From NCBI GenBank assembly GCA_964057225.1, contig OZ059898.1:18577267-18641266 (forward strand): 64,000 nucleotides of DNA. Reading direction: 5' to 3'. The DNA comes from Auanema rhodensis. Lineage: Eukaryota; Nematoda; Chromadorea; Rhabditida; Rhabditidae. The notes below the pieces were generated by a model, which saw only the letters and a list, made by a program, of their open reading frames with translations, ran no database searches and was not told where the DNA came from. A program made the position numbers and the translations under genes. Below are positions 25,691-38,179 of this stretch, piece after piece. Each line of letters opens with the position of its first letter. Position 1 is the first letter of the stretch.

Positions 25691-27625
25691 CAAATTTTTA
25701 TTAATATTGGTGCATGGTAACCATGACTTTGAAATTTACGTGAACTTTATTTATGCTAATTGAGTGTACACATGATGTGCACTTGGTATGTAACTCGCTT
25801 CACGTGAAAGATAAAGAGATGCGGTTTTCAAAATTAGATTCCGCATGTCCATATTAGTCTAAAAACAAATTTTTATTGATATTGGTGCATGGTAACCATG
25901 ACTTTGAAATTTACGTGAACTTTAATTTATGCTAATTAAGTGTACACGTGATGTGCACTTGGTATGTAACTCGCTTCACGTGAAAGATAAAGAGATGCGG
26001 TTTTCAAAATTAGATTCCCCATGTCCATATTAGTCTAAAAACAAATTTTTATTGATATTGGTGCATGGTAACCATGACTTTGAAATTTACGTGAACTTTA
26101 ATTTATGCTAATTAAGTGTACACGTGATGTGCACTTGGTATGTAACTCGCTTCACGTGAAAGATAAAGAGATGCGGTTTTCAAAATTAGATTCCGCATGT
26201 CCATATTAGTCTAAAAACAAATTTTTATTGATATTGGTGCATGGTAACCATGACTTTAAAATCTACGAGTACTTTAATTTATGCTAATTAAGTGTACACA
26301 TGATGTGCACTTGGTATGTAACTCGCTTCACGTGAAAGATAAAGAGATGCGGTTTTCAAAATTAGATTCCTCATGTCCATATTAGTCTAAAAACGAATTT
26401 TTATTGATATTGATGCATGGTAACCATGACTTTGAAATTTACGTGAACTTTAATTTATGCTAATTAAGTGTACACGTGATGTGCACTTGGTATGTAACTC
26501 GCTTCACGTGAAAGATAAAGAGATGCGGTTTTCAAAATTAGATTCCCCATGTCCATATTAGTCTAAAAACAAATTTTTATTGATATTGGTGCATGGTAAC
26601 CATGACTTTGAAATTTACGTGAACTTTAATTTATGCTAATTAAGTGTACACGTGATGTGCACTTGGTATGTAACTCGCTTCACGTGAAAGATAAAGAGAT
26701 GCGGTTTTCAAAATTAGATTCCCCATGTCCATATTAGTCTAAAAACAAATTTTTATTGATATTGGTGCATGGTAACCATGACTTTGAAATTTACGTGAAC
26801 TTTAATTTATGCTAATTAAGTGTACACGTGATGTGCACTTGGTATGTAACTCGCTTCACGTGAAAGATAAAGAGATGCGGTTTTCAAAATTAGATTCCTC
26901 ATGTCCATATTAGTCTAAAAACGAATTTTTATTGATATTGATGCATGGTAACCATGACTTTGAAATTTACGTGAACTTTAATTTATGCTTATTAAGTGTA
27001 CACGTGATGTGCACTTGGTATGTAACTCGCTTCACGTGAAAGATAAAGGGATGCGGTTTTCAAAATTAGATTCCCCATGTCCATATTAGTCTAAAAACAA
27101 ATTTTTGTTGATATTGGTGGATGGTAACCATGACTTTGAAATTTACGTGAACTTTAATTTATGCTAATTAAGTGTACACGTGATGTGCACTTGGTATGTA
27201 ACTCGCTTCACGTGAAAGATGAAGAGATGCGGTTTTCAAAATTAGGTTCCCCATGTCCATATTAGTCTAAAAACAAATTTTTATTGATATTGGTGGATGG
27301 TAACCATGACTTTCAAATTTACGTGAACTTTAATTTATGCTAATTAAGTGTACACATGATGTGCACTTGGTATGTAACTCGCTTCACGTCAAAGATAAAG
27401 AGATGCGGTTTTCAAAATTAGATTTGGCATGTCCATATTAGTCTAAAAACAAATTTTTATTGATATTGGTGGATGGTAACCATGACTTTGAAATTTACGT
27501 GAACTTCAATTTATGCTAATTAAGTGTACACGTGATGTGCACTTAGTATGTAACTCGCTTCGCGTCAACGATAAAGAGATGCGGTTTTCAAAATTAGATT
27601 CCCCATGTCCATATTAATCTAAAAA
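25691..27625 (+). repeat. HOR C, second repeat unit (11 monomers)
   Basis: This 1,935-bp unit has the same opening (O, plain, CCGC, AAAATCTACGAG, CGAATTTT plain) and closing (J, K, L/M, N) as the previous unit. The middle is shorter: a plain monomer and a plain/CCTC monomer replace the TTTCC, ACTTCAATTT and GGCAACC monomers. The length difference is exactly one monomer. Confidence 0.9.
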
Positions 27626-29207
27626 CAAATTTTTATTAATATTGGTGCATGGTAACCATGACTTTGAAATTTACGTGAACTTTATTTATGCTAATTGAGT
27701 GTACACATGATGTGCACTTGGTATGTAACTCGCTTCACGTGAAAGATAAAGAGATGCGGTTTTCAAAATTAGATTCCGCATGTCCATATTAGTCTAAAAA
27801 CAAATTTTTATTGATATTGGTGCATGGTAACCATGACTTTGAAATTTACGTGAACTTTAATTTATGCTAATTAAGTGTACACGTGATGTGCACTTGGTAT
27901 GTAACTCGCTTCACGTGAAAGATAAAGAGATGCGGTTTTCAAAATTAGATTCCCCATGTCCATATTAGTCTAAAAACAAATTTTTATTGATATTGGTGCA
28001 TGGTAACCATGACTTTGAAATTTACGTGAACTTTAATTTATGCTAATTAAGTGTACACGTGATGTGCACTTGGTATGTAACTCGCTTCACGTGAAAGATA
28101 AAGAGATGCGGTTTTCAAAATTAGATTCCGCATGTCCATATTAGTCTAAAAACAAATTTTTATTGATATTGGTGCATGGTAACCATGACTTTAAAATCTA
28201 CGAGTACTTTAATTTATGCTAATTAAGTGTACACATGATGTGCACTTGGTATGTAACTCGCTTCACGTGAAAGATAAAGAGATGCGGTTTTCAAAATTAG
28301 ATTCCTCATGTCCATATTAGTCTAAAAACGAATTTTTATTGATATTGATGCATGGTAACCATGACTTTGAAATTTACGTGAACTTTAATTTATGCTTATT
28401 AAGTGTACACGTGATGTGCACTTGGTATGTAACTCGCTTCACGTGAAAGATAAAGGGATGCGGTTTTCAAAATTAGATTCCCCATGTCCATATTAGTCTA
28501 AAAACAAATTTTTGTTGATATTGGTGGATGGTAACCATGACTTTGAAATTTACGTGAACTTTAATTTATGCTAATTAAGTGTACACGTGATGTGCACTTG
28601 GTATGTAACTCGCTTCACGTGAAAGATGAAGAGATGCGGTTTTCAAAATTAGGTTCCCCATGACCATATTAGTCTAAAAACAAATTTTTATTGATATTGG
28701 TGGATGGTAACCATGACTTTCAAATTTACGTGAACTTTAATTTATGCTAATTAAGTGTACACATGATGTGCACTTGGTATGTAACTCGCTTCACGTGAAA
28801 GATAAAGAGATGCGGTTTTCAAAATTAGATTTCGCATGTCCATATTAGTCTAAAAACAAATTTTTATTGATATTGGTGCATGGTAACCATGACTTTGAAA
28901 TTTACGTGAACTTTAATTTATGCTAATTAAGTGTACACATGATGTGCACTTGGTATGTAACTCGCTTCACGTCAAAGATAAAGAGATGCGGTTTTCAAAA
29001 TTAGATTTGGCATGTCCATATTAGTCTAAAACAAATTTTTATTGATATTGGTGGATGGTAACCATGACTTTCAAATTTACGTGAACTTCAATTTATGCTA
29101 ATTAAGTGTACACGTGATGAGCACTTAGTATGTAACTCGCTTCGCGTCAACGATAAAGAGATGCGGTTTTCAAAATTAGATTCCCCATGTCCATATTAGT
29201 CTAAAAA
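27626..29207 (+). repeat. HOR C, third repeat unit (9 monomers)
   Basis: Order is O, plain, CCGC, AAAATCTACGAG, J, K, L, M and N, so the middle monomers of the earlier units are absent. It carries private changes, CCATGACCATATT near 28660 and GATGAGCAC near 29117. Both recur about 6.5 kb downstream at 35169 and 35625, showing that this unit was itself copied. Confidence 0.9.
29030..29031 (+). other. Single-A deletion at a monomer junction
   Basis: The junction reads GTCTAAAACAAA, with four A instead of five, so monomer 28857 is 175 bp long. Its downstream relative at 35365 keeps five A, so the loss came after the duplication or is a sequencing error in a homopolymer. Confidence 0.85.
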
Positions 29208-31142
29208 CAAATTTTTATTAATATTGGTGCATGGTAACCATGACTTTGAAATTTACGTGAACTTTATTTATGCTAATTGAGTGTACACATGATGTGCACT
29301 TGGTATGTAACTCGCTTCACGTGAAAGATAAAGAGATGCGGTTTTCAAAATTAGATTCCGCATGTCCATATTAGTCTAAAAACAAATTTTTATTGATATT
29401 GGTGCATGGTAACCATGACTTTGAAATTTACGTGAACTTTAATTTATGCTAATTAAGTGTACACGTGATGTGCACTTGGTATGTAACTCGCTTCACGTGA
29501 AAGATAAAGAGATGCGGTTTTCAAAATTAGATTCCCCATGTCCATATTAGTCTAAGAACAAATTTTTATTGATATTGGTGCATGGTAACTATGACTTTGA
29601 AATTTACGTGAACTTTAATTTATGCTAATTAAGTGTACACATGATGTGCACTTGGTATGTAACTCGCTTCACGAGAAAGATAAAAAGATGCGGTTTTCAA
29701 ATTTAGATTTCGCGTGTCCATATTAGTCTAAAAACAAATTTTTATTGATATTGGTGCATGGTAACCATGACTTTGAAGTTTACGTGAACTTTAATTTATG
29801 CTAATTAAGTGTACACGTGAAGTGCACTTGGTATGTAACTCGCTTCACGTGAAAGATAAAGAGATGCGGTTTTCAAAATTAGATTCCCCATGTCCATATT
29901 AGTCTAAAAACAAATTTTTATCGATATTGGTGCATGGTAACCATGACTTTGAAATTTACGTGAACTTTAATTTATGCTAATTAAGTGTACACATGATGTG
30001 CACTCGGTATGTAACTCGCTTCACGTGAAAGATAAAGAGATGCGGTTTTCAAAATTAGATTCCGCATGTTCATATTAGTCTAAAAACAAATTTTTATTGA
30101 TATTGGTGCATGGTAACCATGACTTTGAAATTTACGTGAACTTTAATTTATGCTAATTAAGTGTACACGTGATGTGCACTTGGTATGTAACTCGCTTCAC
30201 GTGAAAGATGAAGAGATGCGGTTTTCAAAATTAGATTCCCCATGTTTATATTAGTCTAAAAACAAATTTTTATTGATATTGGTGCATGGCAACCATGACT
30301 TTAAAATCTACGTGTACTTTAATTTATGCTAATTAAGTGTACACATGATGTGCACTCGGTATGTAACTCGCTTCACGTGAAAGATAAAGAGATGCGGTTT
30401 TCAAAATTAGATTCCGCATGTCCATATTAGTCTAAAAACAAATTTTTATTGATATTGGTGCATGGTAACCATGACTTTGAAATTTACGTGAACTTTAATT
30501 TATGCTAATTAAGTGTACACGTGATGTGCACTTGGTATGTAACTCGCTTCACGTGAAAGATAAAGAGATGCGGTTTTCAAAATTAGATTCCCCATGTTTA
30601 TATTAGTCTAAAAACAAATTTTTATTGATATTGGTGCATGGCAACCATGACTTTAAAATCTACGTGTACTTTAATTTATGCTAATTAAGTGTACACATGA
30701 TGTGCACTTGGTATGTAACTCGCTTCACGTGAAAGATAAAGAGATGCGGTTTTCAAAATTAGATTCCCCATGTTTATATTAGTCTAAAAACAAATTTTTA
30801 TTGATATTGGTGCATGGCAACCATGACTTTAAAATCTACGTGTACTTTAATTTATGCTAATTAAGTGTACACATGATGTGCACTTGGTATGTAACTCGCT
30901 TCACGTGAAAGATAAAGAGATGCGGTTTTCAAAATTAGATTCCTCATGTCCATATTAGTCTAAAAACGAATTTTTATTGATATTGATGCATGGTAACCAT
31001 GACTTTGAAATTTACGTGAACTTTAATTTATGCTTATTAAGTGTACACGTGATGTGCACTTGGTATGTAACTCGCTTCACGTGAAAGATAAAGGGATGCG
31101 GTTTTCAAAATTAGGTTCCCCATGTCCATATTAGTCTAAAAA
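29208..31142 (+). repeat. Composite block, copy 2 (O-P-Q-R-S-T-U-T-V-I-J)
   Basis: An O monomer is followed by a plain monomer ending CTAAGAAC, then Q (AACTATG, CACGAGAAAG, TTTCGCGTG), R, S, T, U, T, V, I and J. The last J ends AGGTTCCCC instead of AGATTCCCC, which looks like a junction with an L/M-type neighbour. The R-to-J run matches 20060 onwards and 36420 onwards. Confidence 0.88.
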
Positions 31143-34133
31143 CAAATTTTTATTGATATTGGTGGATGGTAACCATGACTTTCAAATTTACGTGAACTTT
31201 AATTTATGCTAATTAAGTGTACACATGATGTGCACTTGGTATGTAACTCGCTTCACGTCAAAGATAAAGAGATGCGGTTTTCAAAATTAGATTTGGCATG
31301 TCCATATTAGTCTAAAAACAAATTTTTATTGATATTGGTGGATGGTAACCATGACTTTGAAATTTACGTGAACTTCAATTTATGCTAATTAAGTGTACAC
31401 GTGATGTGCACTTAGTATGTAACTCGCTTCGCGTCAACGATAAAGAGATGCGGTTTTCAAAATTAGATTCCCCATGTCCATATTAGTCTAAAAACAAATT
31501 TTTATTAATATTGGTGCATGGTAACCATGACTTTGAAATTTACGTGAACTTTATTTATGCTAATTGAGTGTACACATGATGTGCACTTGGTATGTAACTC
31601 GCTTCACGTGAAAGATAAAGAGATGCGGTTCTCAAAATTAGATTCCGCATGTCCATATTAGTCTAAAAACAAATTTTTATTGATATTGGTGCATGGTAAC
31701 CATGACTTTGAAATTTACGTGAACTTTAATTTATGCTAATTAAGTGTACACGTGATGTGCACTTGGTATGTAACTCGCTTCACGTGAAAGATAAAGAGAT
31801 GCGGTTTTCAAAATTAGATTCCCCATGTTTATATTAGTCTAAAAACAAATTTTTATTGATATTGGTGCATGGCAACCATGACTTTAAAATCTACGTGTAC
31901 TTTAATTTATGCTAATTAAGTGTACACATGATGTGCACTCGGTATGTAACTCGCTTCACGTGAAAGATAAAGAGATGCGGTTTTCAAAATTAGATTCCGC
32001 ATGTCCATATTAGTCTAAAAACAAATTTTTATTGATATTGGTGCATGGTAACCATGACTTTGAAATTTACGTGAACTTTAATTTATGCTAATTAAGTGTA
32101 CACGTGATGTGCACTTGGTATGTAACTCGCTTCACGTGAAAGATAAAGAGATGCGGTTTTCAAAATTAGATTCCCCATGTTTATATTAGTCTAAAAACAA
32201 ATTTTTATTGATATTGGTGCATGGCAACCATGACTTTAAAATCTACGTGTACTTTAATTTATGCTAATTAAGTGTACACATGATGTGCACTTGGTATGTA
32301 ACTCGCTTCACGTGAAAGATAAAGAGATGCGGTTTTCAAAATTAGATTCCCCATGTTTATATTAGTCTAAAAACAAATTTTTATTGATATTGGTGCATGG
32401 CAACCATGACTTTAAAATCTACGTGTACTTTAATTTATGCTAATTAAGTGTACACATGATGTGCACTTGGTATGTAACTCGCTTCACGTGAAAGATAAAG
32501 AGATGCGGTTTTCAAAATTAGATTCCTCATGTCCATATTAGTCTAAAAACGAATTTTTATTGATATTGATGCATGGTAACCATGACTTTGAAATTTACGT
32601 GAACTTTAATTTATGCTTATTAAGTGTACACGTGATGTGCACTTGGTATGTAACTCGCTTCACGTGAAAGATAAAGGGATGCGGTTTTCAAAATTAGATT
32701 CCCCATGTCCATATTAGTCTAAAAACAAATTTTTATTGATATTGGTGGATGGTAACCATGACTTTCAAATTTACGTGAACTTTAATTTATGCTAATTAAG
32801 TGTACACATGATGTGCACTTGGTATGTAACTCGCTTCACGTCAAAGATAAAGAGATGCGGTTTTCACAATTAGGTTCCCCATGTCCATATTAGTCTAAAA
32901 ACAAATTTTTGTTGATATTGGTGGATGGTAACCATGACTTTCAAATTTACGTGAACTTTAATTTATGCTAATTAAGTGTACACATGATGTGCACTTGGTA
33001 TGTAACTCGCTTCACGTCAAAGATAAAGAGATGCGGTTTTCAAAATTAGATTTCGCATGTCCATATTAGTCTAAAAACAAATTTTTATTGATATTGGTGC
33101 ATGGTAACCATGACTTTGAAATTTACGTGAACTTTAATTTATGCTAATTAAGTGTACACGTGATGTGCACTTGGTATGTAACTCGCTTCACGTGAAAGAT
33201 AAAGAGATGCGGTTTTCAAAATTAGATTCCTCATGTCCATATTAGTCTAAAAACGAATTTTTATTGGTATTGGTGCATGGTAACCATGACTTTGAAATTT
33301 ACGTGAACTTTAATTTATGCTAATTAAGTGTACACGTGATGTGCACTTGGTATGTAACTCGCTTCACGTGAAAGATAAAGAGATGCGGTTTCCAAAATTA
33401 GATTTCGCATGTCCATATTAGTCTAAAAACAAATTTTTGTTGATATTGGTGGATGGTAACCATGACTTTGAAATTTACGTGAACTTTAATTTATGCTAAT
33501 TAAGTGTACACGTGAAGTGCACTTGGTATGTAACTCGCTTCACGTGAAAGATAAAGAGATGCGGTTTTCAAAATTAGATTCCTCATGTCCATATTAGTCT
33601 AAAAACGAATTTTTATTGATATTGGTGGATGGTAACCATGACTTTGAAATTTACGTGAACTTTAATTTATGCTAATTAAGTGTACACGTGATGTGCACTT
33701 GGTATGTAACTCGCTTCACGTGAAAGATGAAGAGATGCGGTTTTCAAAATTAGGTTCCCCATGTCCATATTAGTCTAAAAACAAATTTTTATTGATATTG
33801 GTGGATGGTAACCATGACTTTCAAATTTACGTGAACTTTAATTTATGCTAATTAAGTGTACACATGATGTGCACTTGGTATGTAACTCGCTTCACGTCAA
33901 AGATAAAGAGATGCGGTTTTCAAAATTAGATTTGGCATGTCCATATTAGTCTAAAAACAAATTTTTATTGATATTGGTGGATGGTAACCATGACTTTGAA
34001 ATTTACGTGAACTTCAATTTATGCTAATTAAGTGTACACGTGATGTGCACTTAGTATGTAACTCGCTTCGCGTCAACGATAAAGAGATGCGGTTTTCAAA
34101 ATTAGATTCCCCATGTCCATATTAGTCTAAAAA
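31143..34133 (+). repeat. Local duplication of T-U-T-V-I-J and mixed monomers
   Basis: L/M, N and O (31143-31669) are followed by T-U-T-V-I-J at 31670-32725. This repeats 30087-31142 at an offset of 1,583 bp (nine monomers, one of 175 bp). From 32726 come two TTTCAAATT monomers (the first ending TTCACAATTAGG), then hybrids at 33078-33781 combining CGAATTTT fronts with TTGGTATTGG, GTGAAGTG or GATGAAG states, then L/M and N. Confidence 0.85.
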
Positions 34134-37100
34134 CAAATTTTTATTAATATTGGTGCATGGTAACCATGACTTTGAAATTTACGTGAACTTTATTTATGCT
34201 AATTGAGTGTACACATGATGTGCACTTGGTATGTAACTCGCTTCACGTGAAAGATAAAGAGATGCGGTTTTCAAAATTAGATTCCGCATGTCCATATTAG
34301 TCTAAAAACAAATTTTTATTGATATTGGTGCATGGTAACCATGACTTTGAAATTTACGTGAACTTTAATTTATGCTAATTAAGTGTACACGTGATGTGCA
34401 CTTGGTATGTAACTCGCTTCACGTGAAAGATAAAGAGATGCGGTTTTCAAAATTAGATTCCCCATGTCCATATTAGTCTAAAAACAAATTTTTATTGATA
34501 TTGGTGCATGGTAACCATGACTTTGAAATTTACGTGAACTTTAATTTATGCTAATTAAGTGTACACGTGATGTGCACTTGGTATGTAACTCGCTTCACGT
34601 GAAAGATAAAGAGATGCGGTTTTCAAAATTAGATTCCGCATGTCCATATTAGTCTAAAAACAAATTTTTATTGATATTGGTGCATGGTAACCATGACTTT
34701 AAAATCTACGAGTACTTTAATTTATGCTAATTAAGTGTACACATGATGTGCACTTGGTATGTAACTCGCTTCACGTGAAAGATAAAGAGATGCGGTTTTC
34801 AAAATTAGATTCCTCATGTCCATATTAGTCTAAAAACGAATTTTTATTGATATTGATGCATGGTAACCATGACTTTGAAATTTACGTGAACTTTAATTTA
34901 TTCTTATTAAGTGTACACGTGATGTGCACTTGGTATGTAACTCGCTTCACGTGAAAGATAAAGGGATGCGGTTTTCAAAATTAGATTCCCCATGTCCATA
35001 TTAGTCTAAAAACAAATTTTTGTTGATATTGGTGGATGGTAACCATGACTTTGAAATTTACGTGAACTTTAATTTATGCTAATTAAGTGTACACGTGATG
35101 TGCACTTGGTATGTAACTCGCTTCACGTGAAAGATGAAGAGATGCGGTTTTCAAAATTAGGTTCCCCATGACCATATTAGTCTAAAAACAAATTTTTATT
35201 GATATTGGTGGATGGTAACCATGACTTTCAAATTTACGTGAACTTTAATTTATGCTAATTAAGTGTACACATGATGTGCACTTGGTATGTAACTCGCTTC
35301 ACGTGAAAGATAAAGAGATGCGGTTTTCAAAATTAGATTTCGCATGTCCATATTAGTCTAAAAACAAATTTTTATTGATATTGGTGCATGGTAACCATGA
35401 CTTTGAAATTTACGTGAACTTTAATTTATGCTAATTAAGTGTACACATGATGTGCACTTGGTATGTAACTCGCTTCACGTCAAAGATAAAGAGATGCGGT
35501 TTTCAAAATTAGATTTGGCATGTCCATATTAGTCTAAAAACAAACTTTTATTGATATTGGTGGATGGTAACCATGACTTTCAAATTTACGTGAACTTCAA
35601 TTTATGCTAATTAAGTGTACACGTGATGAGCACTTAGTATGTAACTCGCTTCGCGTCAACGATAAAGAGATGCGGTTTTCAAAATTAGATTCCCCATGTC
35701 CATATTAGTCTAAAAACAAATTTTTATTAATATTGGTGCATGGTAACCATGACTTTGAAATTTACGTGAACTTTATTTATGCTAATTGAGTGTACACATG
35801 ATGTGCACTTGGTATGTAACTCGCTTCACGTGAAAGATAAAGAGATGCGGTTTTCAAAATTAGATTCCGCATGTCCATATTAGTCTAAAAACAAATTTTT
35901 ATTGATATTGGTGCATGGTAACCATGACTTTGAAATTTACGTGAACTTTAATTTATGCTAATTAAGTGTACACATGATGAGCACTTAGTATGTAACTCGC
36001 TTCGCGTCAACGATAAAGAGATGCGGTTTTCAAAATTAGATTCCCCATGTCCATATTAGTCTAAAAACAAATTTTTATTAATATTGGTGCATGGTAACCA
36101 TGACTTCGAAATTTACGTGAACTTTAATTTATGCTAATTAAGTGTACACGTGATGTGCACTTGGTATGTAACTCGCTTCACGTGAAAAATAAAGAGATGC
36201 GGTTTTCAAAATTAGATTCCCCATGTCCATATTAGTCTAAGAACAAATTTTTATTGATATTGGTGCATGGTAACTATGACTTTGAAATTTACGTGAACTT
36301 TAATTTATGCTAATTAAGTGTACACATGATGTGCACTTGGTATGTAACTCGCTTCACGAGAAAGATAAAAAGATGCGGTTTTCAAATTTAGATTTCGCGT
36401 GTCCATATTAGTCTAAAAACAAATTTTTATTGATATTGGTGCATGGTAACCATGACTTTGAAGTTTACGTGAACTTTAATTTATGCTAATTAAGTGTACA
36501 CGTGAAGTGCACTTGGTATGTAACTCGCTTCACGTGAAAGATAAAGAGATGCGGTTTTCAAAATTAGATTCCCCATGTCCATATTAGTCTAAAAACAAAT
36601 TTTTATCGATATTGGTGCATGGTAACCATGACTTTGAAATTTACGTGAACTTTAATTTATGCTAATTAAGTGTACACATGATGTGCACTCGGTATGTAAC
36701 TCGCTTCACGTGAAAGATAAAGAGATGCGGTTTTCAAAATTAGATTCCGCATGTCCATATTAGTCTAAAAACAAATTTTTATTGATATTGGTGCATGGTA
36801 ACCATGACTTTGAAATTTACGTGAACTTTAATTTATGCTAATTAAGTGTACACGTGATGTGCACTTGGTATGTAACTCGCTTCACGTGAAAGATAAAGAG
36901 ATGCGGTTTTCAAAATTAGATTCCCCATGTTTATATTAGTCTAAAAACAAATTTTTATTGATATTGGTGCATGGCAACCATGACTTTAAAATCTACGTGT
37001 ACTTTAATTTATGCTAATTAAGTGTACACATGATGTGCACTCGGTATGTAACTCGCTTCACGTGAAAGATAAAGAGATGCGGTTTTCAAAATTAGATTCC

Positions 37101-38179
37101 GCATGTCCATATTAGTCTAAAAACAAATTTTTATTGATATTGGTGCATGGTAACCATGACTTTGAAATTTACGTGAACTTTAATTTATGCTAATTAAGTG
37201 TACACGTGATGTGCACTTGGTATGTAACTCGCTTCACGTGAAAGATAAAGAGATGCGGTTTTCAAAATTAGATTCCCCATGTTTATATTAGTCTAAAAAC
37301 AAATTTTTATTGATATTGGTGCATGGCAACCATGACTTTAAAATCTACGTGTACTTTAATTTATGCTAATTAAGTGTACACATGATGTGCACTTGGTATG
37401 TAACTCGCTTCACGTGAAAGATAAAGAGATGCGGTTTTCAAAATTAGATTCCCCATGTTTATATTAGTCTAAAAACAAATTTTTATTGATATTGGTGCAT
37501 GGCAACCATGACTTTAAAATCTACGTGTACTTTAATTTATGCTAATTAAGTGTACACATGATGTGCACTTGGTATGTAACTCGCTTCACGTGAAAGATAA
37601 AGAGATGCGGTTTTCAAAATTAGATTCCTCATGTCCATATTAGTCTAAAAACGAATTTTTATTGATATTGATGCATGGTAACCATGACTTTGAAATTTAC
37701 GTGAACTTTAATTTATGCTTATTAAGTGTACACGTGATGTGCACTTGGTATGTAACTCGCTTCACGTGAAAGATAAAGGGATGCGGTTTTCAAAATTAGA
37801 TTCCCCATGTCCATATTAGTCTAAAAACAAATTTTTATTGATATTGGTGCATGGTAACCATGACTTTGAAATTTACGTGAACTTTAATTTATGCTAATTA
37901 AGTGTACACGTGATGTGCACTTGGTATGTAACTCGCTTCACGTGAAAGATGAAGAGATGCGGTTTTCACAATTAGGTTCCCCATGTCCATATTAGTCTAA
38001 AAACAAATTTTTGTTGATATTGGTGGATGGTAACCATGACTTTCAAATTTACGTGAACTTTAATTTATGCTAATTAAGTGTACACATGATGTGCACTTGG
38101 TATGTAACTCGCTTCACGTCAAAGATAAAGAGATGCGGTTTTCAAAATTAGATTTCGCATGTCCATATTAGTCTAAAAA
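34134..38179 (+). repeat. Composite block, copy 3, with duplicated HOR C unit
   Basis: 34309-35891 matches 27801-29382, including the private CCATGACCATATT and GATGAGCAC changes, at an offset of 37 monomers. 36244-37827 matches 29559-31142 at an offset of 38 monomers. Between them an extra N-like hybrid (35892, CACATGATGAGCAC) and a TTAATATTGG monomer (36068, TTCGAAATT) account for the added unit. W and L follow at 37828 and 38004, matching copy 1 at 21468. Confidence 0.88.

Larger units (their letters stand above)
11446..35891 (+). repeat. 175-bp 'O' monomers (11 copies within this span)
   Basis: Eleven monomers lack one A at position 59 or 60 (ACTTTATTTATG) and read GCTAATTGAG at 66-75. 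They start at 11446, 14964, 16547, 19533, 23580, 25691, 27626, 29208, 31495, 34134 and 35717. Each follows an N-type monomer (ACTTAG, TTCGCGTCAACG) and has TTAATATTGG at its front. The shared deletion marks a single-origin subtype copied with its neighbours. None lies before 11446 or after 35891. Confidence 0.95.
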
